Part shown: positions 1 to 10,600 of the stretch, piece after piece | How the letters are laid out: each line of letters starts with the position of its first letter | How positions within the stretch are numbered: the stretch's first letter is position 1 | Assembly (NCBI GenBank): GCA_025356715.1 | Contig: JANXRU010000263.1 | Location: forward strand, 1 to 21,560 | DNA length: 21,560 nucleotides | Reading direction: 5' to 3' | From: Bacteroidota bacterium | Lineage (GTDB): Bacteria > Bacteroidota > Bacteroidia > B-17B0 > B-17BO | Notes under the pieces: generated by a model | Database searches by the model: none | What the model was told of the DNA's origin: nothing | Seen by the model: only the letters and a program-made list of their open reading frames with translations | Translations under genes and position numbers: made by a program

Positions 1-1538
1 AAAAAAGCATTGCTCTTCAAATTGAAATTGATGATAAGCATGGTGAAGCTTTGTCTTTAAACAACATAGGTAATATTTACGATAAAAATGGTAGTTTAAA
101 AAAATCATTATTTTATTATTTCAAATCATTAAATATTAGAAAGTCTATTAAAGACAATTACGGAGCAGGGTATTCTTTCCAAAACATTGGAAGTGTTTAC
201 TTTAAACAAAAAAATTATTTCAGTGCACTCTATTACTATACAAAAAGTTTAGAAACACGAAAAAAAACAAAAGACACAAAAGGAGTTTCTTTTTCTTTAT
301 GCGCTATGGGTAAATTATTTTTAGAAGAAAAGAATATTCCCCTTGCATTGCAATATTCTTTAGAAAGCCTTAAAATGGCTAAAGAAACGGGTTTCCCAGA
401 AGTTATTAGTAATTCAGCGGCCTTGTTAGAAGAAATCTATTTGAAAGAAGGGAAGTTCGATCGCGCACACGAAATGCTCAAATTATCAATAAAAATGAGA
501 GATAGCATTAATAATGATGAAACTCAAAAAAGCACCGTTAGAAAGCAATTGCAATATGAGTACGAAAAAAAAGAAGTTGTGTCTAAGGCGGATCAAGAAA
601 AAAGAGAGTTAACATACCAAGCAAATTCCAAACAACAACAAATAATTATTTATGCCACTATTTTTGGACTTGTTATGTGTGCAATCTTCGGTGTGTTTAT
701 TTTCAATCGCTTTAAAGTAACTCAAAAACAAAACACCATCATTCAATCACAAAACAAATTAGTAGAAGCACAGAAACAAATTGTTGAAACTCACCAAAAA
801 GATATTGTTGACTCCATTAATTATGCGAAAAGAATTCAATATGCCTTATTGGCAAACGAAAATTTGTTTACAAGAAACATATCCTCCCATTTTGTTTTCT
901 TTAAACCTAAATCCATTGTTAGTGGTGATTTTTATTGGGCAACAGAACACGAAAACAACTTTTATTTAGCGGTTTGTGATTGCACGGGACATGGAGTTCC
1001 TGGAGCATTTATGAGTTTATTGAGTATAGGTTTTTTAAGTGAAGCCATTAAAGAAAAAAATATTAAAGAACCCAATAATGTATTTGATTATGTTAGGAAA
1101 AGATTAATTGAAAGTATTAGTAATGAGGATCAAAAAGATGGGTTTGATGGTATATTATTACGCATAAATAAATCTGCAAACGAAATAACTTATGCCGCTT
1201 CAAATAATCATCCTATACTGATATCTGACAACACCCTGTTTCATTTAGATTATGATAAAATGCCAGTTGGTAAAGGAGAAAAACAAGATTCGTTCAAGCT
1301 GCACCATATTAATAAAAAAGCAGGAGATTTATTATATCTATATACAGATGGTTATGCCGATCAATTTGGTGGGCCTAAAGGGAAAAAACTTAAATACAAG
1401 CCACTAAATGAAATGATATTAAAAAACTGTAATAAATCGATGAATGAACAAAAAGAAATATTAAATGTAACTTTAACTAATTGGAGTGGCGAATTAGAAC
1501 AAGTTGATGATGTATTAATTATAGGACTAATAATTTAA
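1..1538 (+). CDS. TPR-SpoIIE sensor phosphatase, 5' end outside window
   Basis: Probable membrane-bound signalling protein with a PP2C-type (SpoIIE/PPM) serine/threonine phosphatase output. The frame is open to the left edge: the codons before the first possible start (TTG at 51) still encode TPR-like sequence (ALQIEIDDKHGEA), so the gene is cut by the window, not started at 51. Counting from codon 51, TPR-like repeats fill about 1-150, a charged coiled coil 155-195, one membrane helix about 198-219, a linker helix with IVDSINYAKRIQ at 252-263, and the phosphatase domain about 280-495. The metal-binding acidic residues of the family are present in SGDFYW, VCDCTGHG, YTDGYADQFGG and QVDDV. Topology implied: TPRs in the periplasm, phosphatase in the cytosol. 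Its stop overlaps the next gene's ATG by one base (TAATG), implying cotranscription. The substrate, perhaps an anti-sigma antagonist, is inference only. Confidence 0.9.
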   Translation, partial: KSIALQIEIDDKHGEALSLNNIGNIYDKNGSLKKSLFYYFKSLNIRKSIKDNYGAGYSFQNIGSVYFKQKNYFSALYYYTKSLETRKKTKDTKGVSFSLCAMGKLFLEEKNIPLALQYSLESLKMAKETGFPEVISNSAALLEEIYLKEGKFDRAHEMLKLSIKMRDSINNDETQKSTVRKQLQYEYEKKEVVSKADQEKRELTYQANSKQQQIIIYATIFGLVMCAIFGVFIFNRFKVTQKQNTIIQSQNKLVEAQKQIVETHQKDIVDSINYAKRIQYALLANENLFTRNISSHFVFFKPKSIVSGDFYWATEHENNFYLAVCDCTGHGVPGAFMSLLSIGFLSEAIKEKNIKEPNNVFDYVRKRLIESISNEDQKDGFDGILLRINKSANEITYAASNNHPILISDNTLFHLDYDKMPVGKGEKQDSFKLHHINKKAGDLLYLYTDGYADQFGGPKGKKLKYKPLNEMILKNCNKSMNEQKEILNVTLTNWSGELEQVDDVLIIGLII

Positions 1539-3418
1539 TGAAACCAAATTTTAAAATATTTATTTTTGTCTATTTTGTTTTAAATGGGTTTTGTTGTTAC
1601 AAATTATCTTCTCAAAACAAATTAACAGACCAACTTCGTAAAGCCGATTCTGTCTATTTTTCTGACCCGGATTTTTCTAATCGTTTGAGTTTAGAGGTTG
1701 AGAAAGAAGCGCTTCGATTAAATGATCCGTTAAGCTTAACAAAAGCTAAAATATACTTATCTCGATATTTGCTTTTAAAATCAATGTTGGAAGAGTCGAT
1801 CGTTAAAATAAACGAAGCGATTGGTCTTAGTATTAAGTTTGAATTTAAAAATGAATTAGCGCACTCCTACAAATTAAAATCTATAATCGTTAAGCGGTTA
1901 GGGAAAATTACAGACGGTATCAATTTGGAAGAAAAATCAGTTGCTATATATCGCGAAACAAAAAACAGGAAAGGAATAATTAGTTCACTCATAAACTTAT
2001 CCCTTGACTATATTGATAATGGACAACTTGCTTTAGCAAAAGCAGCGCTAACTGAAATTAGAAACAGTGATTCTTTGTCAACCACAAATTCTTATTTTTT
2101 ATATCAAAACATGGGCAAGCTAAGCCTTGAGACTGGCCAGTTTGATTCTTCGATTGTAGCGTTTAATAAGGCTCTAAACGTAGCTAATTCTAATGATATG
2201 TTCGATAGTCAAGCCACCATTTTAATGGAACTTGGAAAGGCTTACAGATTACATTCGGATTATAAAAACGCTAAGAAATTTCTCATTGAAAGCGAATCTA
2301 TTTGTATTAATAACAATATGAAGCATGAATTAGTGGAAACATATGATGAGTTAATTTCACTAAACCAAACTATTAGAGATTTTGAAACGGCCTATAATTT
2401 ATTACAAAGACAAACTACAATTAAAAACGAAATCATTAATTTAGAAAAAATTAATAAAATTAATGACTTAGAAAAGAAATTGGTTTTAATTGAGAAAGAA
2501 AAAGAAATTGAGAAAGAAAAAGAAAAAACACAAAAAGCAAATGTTCAAAACACAAGGATGATATATGCTATAATTGGTATAAGCGCCTTCCTTACACTAT
2601 TAATATTTCTGTTTTTAAAAACAATTAAGTTAAAAAATCAAATTCAACAAAAGAGTCATATTATTGAAGAAAAACAAAAGGAAATTGTTGATTCTATTAA
2701 TTATGCCAAACGCATACAAAACACATTACTGGTAAAAAAAAGTGTCTTGTCTTCTAAATTTAAAGATTGCTTTATTTTATTTAAACCTAAAGATATTGTT
2801 AGTGGAGATTTTTATTGGGCTACCGAACATAACGAGAAGTTCTATTTAGCTGTGTGTGACAGTACTGGTCATGGTGTTCCGGGGGCGTTTATGAGCTTAT
2901 TAAACATTGGATTTTTAAGTGAAGCTATTAAAGAAAAAGAGATTCAGGCACCTAATGAAATTTTAAACTATGTCAGAAATCGTTTAATAAACTCCATAAG
3001 TAAAGAAGGGCAGCAAGATGGCATGGATGGAATTTTGATTTGTGTTGACAACCAAACTAAAACCATAACGTATGCTGCCGCTAACAATGAACCTGTACTA
3101 ATTACAAAAAATCAAATTATAAAACTATCAAAAGATAAAATGCCTATTGGGAAAGGGGAAAAAGCAAATCAATTTTCTTTATTTTCCATAAAAACATCTC
3201 CTGGTGATTCTATCTACTTTTATACCGACGGCTATGCAGATCAATTTGGCGGCCCAAAAGGAAAAAAATTTAAATATAAGCCATTAAACGACTTACTTTT
3301 AGAAATTAACAAAGAACCAATGTCTATACAATCATTAATTTTAAATGAATCTTTTGAAAAATGGAAAGGCAATTTAGAACAAGTAGATGATGTTTGTATA
3401 GTAGGATTAAAAATATAA
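1538..3418 (+). CDS. TPR-SpoIIE sensor phosphatase, paralogue of preceding gene
   Basis: Full-length protein of 626 residues with the same architecture as the preceding gene. It has a hydrophobic signal-like N-terminus (about 1-25), helical TPR-type repeats about 50-290, a strongly charged coiled coil 300-335, one membrane helix about 340-361, the linker EIVDSINYAKRIQ about 382-394, and a SpoIIE/PPM phosphatase domain about 410-626. Catalytic metal-binding acids lie in SGDFYW (D424), VCDSTGHG (D441), YTDGYADQFGG (D564) and QVDDV (D617, D618), so the enzyme looks active. The phosphatase halves of the two paralogues are nearly superimposable while the TPR parts differ, suggesting different inputs feeding one kind of output. 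The ATG shares its A with the upstream stop codon. It is convergent with the PorP gene with only 6 bp between stops; no hairpin is visible there, only a T-rich run that also encodes the lysine-rich tail of the opposing gene. Confidence 0.92.
   Translation: MKPNFKIFIFVYFVLNGFCCYKLSSQNKLTDQLRKADSVYFSDPDFSNRLSLEVEKEALRLNDPLSLTKAKIYLSRYLLLKSMLEESIVKINEAIGLSIKFEFKNELAHSYKLKSIIVKRLGKITDGINLEEKSVAIYRETKNRKGIISSLINLSLDYIDNGQLALAKAALTEIRNSDSLSTTNSYFLYQNMGKLSLETGQFDSSIVAFNKALNVANSNDMFDSQATILMELGKAYRLHSDYKNAKKFLIESESICINNNMKHELVETYDELISLNQTIRDFETAYNLLQRQTTIKNEIINLEKINKINDLEKKLVLIEKEKEIEKEKEKTQKANVQNTRMIYAIIGISAFLTLLIFLFLKTIKLKNQIQQKSHIIEEKQKEIVDSINYAKRIQNTLLVKKSVLSSKFKDCFILFKPKDIVSGDFYWATEHNEKFYLAVCDSTGHGVPGAFMSLLNIGFLSEAIKEKEIQAPNEILNYVRNRLINSISKEGQQDGMDGILICVDNQTKTITYAAANNEPVLITKNQIIKLSKDKMPIGKGEKANQFSLFSIKTSPGDSIYFYTDGYADQFGGPKGKKFKYKPLNDLLLEINKEPMSIQSLILNESFEKWKGNLEQVDDVCIVGLKI
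2489..2524 (+). repeat. 18-bp in-frame tandem duplication in coiled coil
   Basis: Two adjacent copies of an 18-bp unit encode IEKEKE twice within the juxtamembrane coiled coil of the second phosphatase. Since 18 bp is six residues, gain or loss of a copy keeps the frame but shifts the heptad register before the membrane helix. Confidence 0.8.
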
Positions 3419-3424
3419 CATTGA

Positions 3425-4429
3425 TTAAAATAAAGATTTTTTTTTGCTTTTTTCTTTTTTATTTAAAGTGGTAATGAGTGAAAATTCTAGTCCAGAATTT
3501 CTATAGTCCTTTAAATAATTTGTTACAAGACAATAGCTCATTCTAAAGGTTGTTCCTTTAGCTCTTAAGCCTAACTGAAAAATAATTGCGTTTTTATTTC
3601 TCCAGCTTAATCCCAAAATGGGTTCATAAAAACTTTCTCCGATTTTATAATACATAAGTACACCAATATTCAACTCATTTGCCTTCGCTTGGTTCATATA
3701 AAGCACTTGTGCTGTTGCGCTAAGTTTATCTGTAATTTTATAAATACAACCACCATGTAAATTAAATCTTATGGGGGTAAAACTAGAGTTTCCTATATAA
3801 GAAGAATTTGGTTCTGTAAGATGATACATTGAAAAACCACTAAAAAGAGTCGTTTTTTTTCTATTGAACCCTAGTCTATAATATACTCCGAAGTTTAAAT
3901 CAAATTTAAAAAAACTTTGTTTTGTGAATATTTCACCTGAAGGTAAACCCGAATCGAATCCATCACTGGAATTTGAAGAATATTGAGAATCATATGTAAA
4001 ACTTTCTGGATGTATGCTATTATTTATGAATCCAGCTTGAATACCAACTGACAAATTATGTTGATTATGATTATCTTCATTTTGGTCAATTATTTTATAA
4101 GAACCTGCGATTAATACATTGAGTGTGTTAAACGTTCCGTTAGTGCTTCGATTATCTGAAACAAGTTCTGCTATTGAAAATTTGGAACTAATTGGCGCAT
4201 CAATTCCAATAGCTAAACTCCTGAAAGAAGATTGTTTTTTAGTATAATTAGCTATTTGCTCTCTGTAATTGGCATTAATCTGCAGTCCTTTATAATCGGT
4301 ATAACGCTCGCCAGTTAATGCGGGGTTTAAATATAAAGGATTAGTGTCAAATTGCGCAAAATGAAAATCCTGACTATAACTGAGTTGTATAAAAATTAAG
4401 TTGACTATTATGATATTATAAAGTTTCAT
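3425..4429 (-). CDS. PorP/SprF family type IX secretion membrane protein
   Basis: Outer-membrane beta-barrel protein of 334 residues in the PorP/SprF family. Evidence is a signal peptide (1-19, cleavage after SYSQ), the family signature immediately after it (QFDTNPLYLNPALTG), alternating beta-strand segments with aromatic residues through the rest, and the usual length of about 300-350 residues. It lies 16 bp downstream of an adhesin with a type B T9SS sorting domain. Family knowledge: in Flavobacterium, SprF is needed for surface delivery of SprB, and such pairs are common, so this is probably the dedicated partner of the adhesin; that pairing is inferred from position. The C-terminus ends in a lysine-rich stretch (KKEKSKKKSLF) encoded by a long A/T run. 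The symbol is left empty because PorP and SprF paralogues cannot be told apart here. Confidence 0.9.
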   Translation of the reverse strand: MKLYNIIIVNLIFIQLSYSQDFHFAQFDTNPLYLNPALTGERYTDYKGLQINANYREQIANYTKKQSSFRSLAIGIDAPISSKFSIAELVSDNRSTNGTFNTLNVLIAGSYKIIDQNEDNHNQHNLSVGIQAGFINNSIHPESFTYDSQYSSNSSDGFDSGLPSGEIFTKQSFFKFDLNFGVYYRLGFNRKKTTLFSGFSMYHLTEPNSSYIGNSSFTPIRFNLHGGCIYKITDKLSATAQVLYMNQAKANELNIGVLMYYKIGESFYEPILGLSWRNKNAIIFQLGLRAKGTTFRMSYCLVTNYLKDYRNSGLEFSLITTLNKKEKSKKKSLF

Positions 4430-4445
4430 TATGCTAAATATATTA

Positions 4446-7400
4446 TTACCTGATTAAATTTATAATCCCATATAAATTTATTTTTTTGTTTTTATCTGTA
4501 ACACCTTTTAGAACATATTCATACGCTCCAACTGGTTGTTTTTCTCCTTTGAATGTTCCATTCCAACCTTCGTTTTGTGAGTTAGAAGAAAATATAAGAT
4601 TTCCCCATTCATTAAATACCTTAAAGTCAATTTCTAAAAATGGACCTCCTTTTACTTTTAATAAATCGTTACTACCGTCATCATTCGGCGTAAAAGCTTC
4701 TGGTATAGCAACAATATTATTATTCATGTCAACTAAAACTTCCGTACAGGATATGCTTGAACAACTGTAAGAATTGTACGTAGTTAAACATACGTTGTAT
4801 TTTCCAGTATCAGCATATGTATGAATTGGATTTATTAAAGTTGATGAAGTCCCATCACCAAAACTCCAAAATACATTAGTGTAATTTATTGAATTGTTTA
4901 AAGTTGTCATTAAAGAAATTGGTAGGGTTAATGTATTTGACAGTAATGAAAACAATGAAGTTGGAGTACTTTGTGCTAATATATAATTCGTTTTAATTAA
5001 TGAATCGGCACATCCCCCAACGGTTGTAACAACTAACTTGATAGAATAATTTCCACTTGAAGTAAACGTATTAATCGGATCTATTAATGAAGAAATATGT
5101 GTGTCATTAAAATTCCAATTATAAATCACGTTTGTTGTCGGTGTTGAATTGTTAATAAAATTCACCAAGAACGGAACACAGCCTGTTGTATTATTTGAAA
5201 TAAAATTCACCACTGGTTTATTTTCAATAGTTAATGTCTTAGTTATTGTACTAAAACACCCTTGACTATTACTAACGGTTAAAGTTACCGAGTAAACTCC
5301 TGCAACTGAAAATGTGCGTATTGGGTTTTGGTAACCGGTAGAAACTCCATCACTAAAGTTCCAAGCCCAATTAGTTATTGAACCAGTTGAAACTGACGAG
5401 TTGTCTATAAAATTAATTGATGAATTAACGCAATTATTTGTTGATGTAAAACTAGCCATAGGTGCTGTACCATTTGCATTAATATAAGATGAAATTAAAA
5501 TAGAATCTGAGCAACCACCCAAATTTGTTACAACTAACATAACATTGTATAATCCGCTTGCTATATATAGATGGGAGGGGTTTTGCAAATTAGATGTTCC
5601 GCTATCTCCAAAATTCCAATGATAAGTTGATGAAATTGTATTTGTTGAATTACTAATGAAGTTGACGTTAAGCGGAGCGCATCCCATTAAATTATCACCA
5701 TTAAATTGGACATTGGGCTTGCTATTAATAATTATTGTATTTGAAAATGTATTACTACAACTAAAAGTACTAGTACTAGTAAGTGTAATTACGTATGTCC
5801 CTGAGGTAGCATAAGTATGAGTTGGATTTTGTGAATTACTAAAATTACCATCACCAAAATTCCAATACCAAGTTGAAATTGTTCCTGAAGAAATTGAAGA
5901 ATTGTCTAAAAAATTACTATTTGAGTTTGCGCATCCTCCAGAAAAAGAATAGTTGCTAGAAGGGCTTTCATTAACTAATATGAAGGATGGTTTTATTAAA
6001 GAATCTATACAACCATTACCGTTCTGAATAATTAGAGTAACATTGAACGTGCCACTGGTTGTATATGTATGAATTGGGTTTTGTAAAACAGAACTAACAT
6101 TATCACCAAAATTCCATAAATAAGTTGGGGTAATTATATTAGTAGAATTATTTTGAAAATTAGTAATAGCTGGCAAACATCCAACTAAATTAGAAGAACT
6201 AAATTGAACATTTGGTTTTGAATTAACAATAAACGTTTTTGTGATACTCCCATTACACCCTAAATTACTTGTCACTAATAATGTTACAGAATAATTACCC
6301 GCTAATGAATATGTATGAATTGGGTTTTGCACACTACTAGTATTACCATCACCAAAGTCCCAAGCCCAAGAGGTTATGGTTCCTGAAGAATAAGTAGATG
6401 TATCACTAAAGCTTATTGAAGTTCCTGTGCAATTATTTAAAGAGTTTTGTGTAAAATTAGCAGAAGGCTTATTTAATACTATTGCCATTGTGTAGTTTCC
6501 TATACAAGATGCACTAGATGTAGAAACTAATGAAACAATATAAATACCTCCAGAGTTGTAATGATGACTAGGGTTTGTAAATGTACTTGTACTTAAATCT
6601 CCGAAATTCCAGTAAGTATTAGAAATTGTGCCTAACAAAATAGTAGAAGTATTTGAAAAATAAACAGAATCTTTCAAACAATCTAGAGTATATGAAAAAC
6701 TAGAAATAGGGTTCTGACTAATGGTAATTGATTTATAAACACTGTCTGTACAGCCTGCGGCTGATGTAACAATTAGCGAAGTTGTATAAGTTGTTGAAGT
6801 TGTATAAGTTATTATAGGATTCTGTAATGATGAAAATTGTCCATTACCAAAATTCCATTGCCAACTTATTATACTACTTCCTAATATAGTTGACGCATCA
6901 GTAAAAGTTACTAAACTGTTTTGACATGAATTAGAATTAGTAAAATTTGCATTTGGTAAAATTTGCAAAGAATTAGAAAATATTTTTTTCGCGGGATCAC
7001 CATTTAAATATGCTTCAATGCTATTAAAATCTGTATTTTGTATTTGAGCGCAAGGCACTAAAATATTAAATCTAATAACAATGAGCACAACATTAGTATC
7101 TATGGGTTGTAAACTACTAGATGTAAATCTTAAATAATGATCAAACGTGTTAAAATTCGCTAGTGCAGATAAATAGCTTTTAAAATTAAAAATTGTGTCA
7201 TATGTTAGTTTTGTTTCATCAAACTTAAATGCGAAATCCACTGCGTTTATAATTTCATCAGATTTAATACGAACAGGAATATCAATATAATTAGTTGTCA
7301 GTGTAGCATTAGCCAAAGCAAAAACAATTGAATCATTAGTCCCAATTAATGCTGTTCGAGATAAAGTGTCTTTTTTACTGTATTTAAGAGGATTTGAGAA

Positions 7401-7451
7401 GAACTTTCCATATCCAATTAACAATAATAAAATTATAAAAAAAGCCCTCAT
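4446..7451 (-). CDS. Cohesin-like plus nine-PKD surface adhesin, T9SS type B
   Basis: Secreted surface protein of 1001 residues. Order: signal peptide (1-19), cohesin-like beta domain about 40-160, nine PKD domains about 165-246, 248-328, 329-411, 412-493, 498-577, 578-658, 663-745, 746-828 and 830-907, then a gliding-motility-type C-terminal sorting domain (type B) about 913-1001 with AFTPNDDGSND and VFNEWGN. Each PKD shows the core motif W-x-F-G-D-G followed by NPxHTY; domains 1-8 also carry a cysteine near each end, which suggests a disulphide in each. PKDs 3-8 alternate between two subtypes (see findings). The N-terminal domain clearly resembles the C-terminal cohesin-like domain of the 1144-residue neighbour: both have NA(V/L)DF, LRFTS and YLNG in order. 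Probably adhesive or structural; the ligand is unknown. The PorP/SprF gene follows after 16 bp. A long gene of low-complexity S/T/N composition, but the frame is intact. Confidence 0.93.
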   Translation of the reverse strand: MRAFFIILLLLIGYGKFFSNPLKYSKKDTLSRTALIGTNDSIVFALANATLTTNYIDIPVRIKSDEIINAVDFAFKFDETKLTYDTIFNFKSYLSALANFNTFDHYLRFTSSSLQPIDTNVVLIVIRFNILVPCAQIQNTDFNSIEAYLNGDPAKKIFSNSLQILPNANFTNSNSCQNSLVTFTDASTILGSSIISWQWNFGNGQFSSLQNPIITYTTSTTYTTSLIVTSAAGCTDSVYKSITISQNPISSFSYTLDCLKDSVYFSNTSTILLGTISNTYWNFGDLSTSTFTNPSHHYNSGGIYIVSLVSTSSASCIGNYTMAIVLNKPSANFTQNSLNNCTGTSISFSDTSTYSSGTITSWAWDFGDGNTSSVQNPIHTYSLAGNYSVTLLVTSNLGCNGSITKTFIVNSKPNVQFSSSNLVGCLPAITNFQNNSTNIITPTYLWNFGDNVSSVLQNPIHTYTTSGTFNVTLIIQNGNGCIDSLIKPSFILVNESPSSNYSFSGGCANSNSNFLDNSSISSGTISTWYWNFGDGNFSNSQNPTHTYATSGTYVITLTSTSTFSCSNTFSNTIIINSKPNVQFNGDNLMGCAPLNVNFISNSTNTISSTYHWNFGDSGTSNLQNPSHLYIASGLYNVMLVVTNLGGCSDSILISSYINANGTAPMASFTSTNNCVNSSINFIDNSSVSTGSITNWAWNFSDGVSTGYQNPIRTFSVAGVYSVTLTVSNSQGCFSTITKTLTIENKPVVNFISNNTTGCVPFLVNFINNSTPTTNVIYNWNFNDTHISSLIDPINTFTSSGNYSIKLVVTTVGGCADSLIKTNYILAQSTPTSLFSLLSNTLTLPISLMTTLNNSINYTNVFWSFGDGTSSTLINPIHTYADTGKYNVCLTTYNSYSCSSISCTEVLVDMNNNIVAIPEAFTPNDDGSNDLLKVKGGPFLEIDFKVFNEWGNLIFSSNSQNEGWNGTFKGEKQPVGAYEYVLKGVTDKNKKINLYGIINLIR

Positions 7452-7640
7452 AAATATTAACTAAATAGTTTAATAATTTTACGAAATTAATATATATGTT
7501 AGGATTCAATATCAACAGAATGTTATTATATATTTAATAGAGTGCTTAGTCTGTAATTCAAATTAATAACGCAAAATTTACTTTTAGAATAAAGCAAACA
7601 AATACATAGTTAATTTAGTTTTTGAACTAAGTTTAATAAA

Positions 7641-7674
7641 TTAAAAAAGGCAGAAGTTGTAACTTCTGCCTTTA
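7641..7674 (-). terminator. Intrinsic terminator of the 1144-residue protein gene
   Basis: A perfect 13-bp inverted repeat (AAAGGCAGAAGTT and its complement, two bases between arms) occupies 7646-7673. On the minus strand it is followed by a run of six T residues (7648 down to 7643). It lies about 20 bp past the stop at 7694, an ideal position for Rho-independent termination. The remaining intergenic sequence (7452-7640) is AT-rich and presumably holds the promoter of the adhesin-PorP unit; I could not identify a convincing Bacteroidota -7 TAnnTTTG element in it. Confidence 0.88.
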
Positions 7675-7693
7675 AAAATTAGAATTGTAGTTT

Positions 7694-10600
7694 CTATTTA
7701 TTTAGTATAACTTTTTTATTTGTAATAAAGTTATTATTAAATATTCTTAAGAAATACACGCCGTTTGCAAATTGATCAACATTTATAGATTGAGTTTCAT
7801 TTGCATTAATTGAAGTTTGTAACAATACTTGTTTACCTGCAACGTCTAATAATTGCACGGTACAGTCTTCTATTGCTACAATATTTAAAATTCCATTTGT
7901 TGGGTTTGGATAAACACTAACTTCTTTACTATTAGATGTTAAATTATTAATTCCAACAGTATTCATATTAATTACTTCAACATTTACTTCTTCACCATTT
8001 AAGTATCCGACTAAAGAATTTAAATCAGTAGCGTTAATCATTCCGTCTGCCATATCAAAACGAATCGATACTACAGATTGAGAAACATTGAATGGTGTTA
8101 AACTATTTGAAGTAAATCTCAATGTTTGATCATTAGAATTTAAATGACTTAATGCTTCTGTAGTAGACGCATAGTTAGCAACATTATTAAATGCTAAATT
8201 AGAATTGTCATATTTTAAAGAAAAATCTAAAGCATTAACTGGAGTTGCAGAAACTGCATAAACAGGTACATCTACTGAACTTCCATTAATTATAGCTTTT
8301 GATAAATCAAAAACAACCTTATCTCCATTGTTTGTAGTACGTTTAATTAAACCATCATTAGCAATTGATTGAAAACTTCCGTTTACATCTCCTAACATTA
8401 CACCTCTGTATACCTCAGAAGTAATTAAAGGACATGTTCCTAAACCAGTTACTGTTACAGGTAAGCAAAAAGGAACTGACGGCACTTTTGATTTAGAATA
8501 TCCAATTAAATTATTTAAAGGAAATGTTCCTGAAATTGTGTAAGCAGGATTATTGATTACTCTTAATGAATCAATAAATAACCAATCTTTTGATTTTTGA
8601 CCATTAGAAACACCTGATGTAGAATAATTCCATGCTTGTTTGAATTCAGGAATTGCTAACACTGCTCTTTGATTAATTTGTGAAACGTCACCTGCACTTA
8701 CGTATCCATCAATGTTAACATCTAATGCAACTATTTGATAAACCGATGGGATGAAAGTTGGATCATTAAGTAATAATTTTCTTCCTAATAAAGCATCAAA
8801 ACCATTAACAACAGATTGGATACTTGTTGTTCCTAAAACATCTCTTTGAATAGACACGTTGCCACCATTTAAAATATTATAAGTAAACTTCCCGTCTAAT
8901 GCTGGTTGAACAGCAACTAATGTATTCGTTACGCATGATGAATTACTACCAAATACATTAGTAATTAAATAGTCATTCGGATTAGCTGAATTATAGCTTA
9001 TTGGACTACCATTAGCCCAAAATTTCAATGAAGCATTAAACAAACTGTCTTTGTAAGTAGTGTATTTTCCATTAGAAACTAATTTAGTACTTACGCCTGT
9101 AAAGTAACTTTCCTGCAAAGAAGAGATTGAAAATATAGCTGTATCTACTGAGTTAAAAGTTCCATTTTTTGTGAACTCTACACAAAAAATATTACCAACA
9201 CCATTAAATTCAGCACTTGCGGGAGCATTAGCATTAAAATATGCAGAAATATTAATGATACCGTTTACAGCATCTATAACATTTGAAATATCTACATATG
9301 TTGGATTAATTAAAGCATTGTTTACTGTTATCGTTCCTGTTGGTGTAACTTTAGTTTTATCATAATTTAAAGTTATATCATATCCAATAACGTCATTTAC
9401 ACTATATGTAGTAGCAGCAGCAACTGGTAAACAAAAAGCTGACTGTAAACATGTTTGTTTAATAGAACCTATAGAATAAGGAAGTGCATTTGGATCAGCT
9501 ATTGTTAAAGCTAAAATCGCTGAAGTTGTAACAGCGCCTTTATCATCTGTTGATTTAACGGTAATGTTTGCGGCACCAATTACACTTGTCCAAGTATATG
9601 TATATGGCGAAGTCAAATCCGTTCCGATAGATGCGTTGTTTACAAAGAACTCTACTTGAGTTACTGTTCCGTCTGCATCCGTAGCTGAAGCATTAATTGT
9701 AACCAATTGTGGTGCAGTAAATGCTGCGCCATTTAAAGGTAATGTAATTGCAGCAGTAGGAGGTATGTTGTTTACAACATTAATATTAGCAATAGAAGAA
9801 GTACTAGTCGCGCCTAAGTTATCTGTAGCTGTTGCTTTTATAGAATGAGAGCCAACAATTGCAGACCAGTTTTTTGTAAAAGGGGTTGAATTATCAATGC
9901 CAATAGAAATATTATCTACAAAAAATTCCACTTGCGAAATTGTACCATCAACATCAGAGGCATTTGAAGTAAAAGTAACAACATCAGCAACTACAGCTGT
10001 TGTAGGCGAAGAAATTGTAACAGTTGGCGCTTGGTTATTTGCAACATTGATTACTACATTACTTGACGTTGTAAAATCTCCAATATTATCAGTCGCTTTC
10101 GCAGTGATAGTGTGTGAGCCAACAGTTGCAGTATAAGATGCAGTATATGGAGAAGAGTTGTCTGTACCAATAGATGTTCCATCTACAAAAAATTGAACTG
10201 AACTTACTGTTCCATCAATATCTGCAGCATTAGCAGTAATAGATACAGCACTTCCTGTAATAACGTTTGCTCCATTTAACGGAGATGTTACGCTCACTGT
10301 TGGAGGGTTGTTTGGAGCAAGTGTTAATCCAGCAAAAACAGTTTCTCCAGCCTGTGGGTTGCTAGCAACGTATTCAACTGCTGTACCACTTGGATTTATT
10401 AATTGAATGTTTAATTCAAAACCAAATACACCATCAGTTGTAAACTGTCCTAATAACATTGTGTTATTTGGTCCATATCCCAATGCGCCACCTAAAGCAG
10501 ACATTGCACCATTGTTTACTAAGAAAGAGCCACCTGGAGTTTGATCAAATAAATCTGTTGCGGTTCCAAATCCCAAAACGGTTGGAGCAACAGTTGTTCC

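Noticed and set aside
51..1538. Complete first gene starting at TTG 51
   Set aside because: The upstream codons to the window edge are open and TPR-like, so the start lies outside the window.
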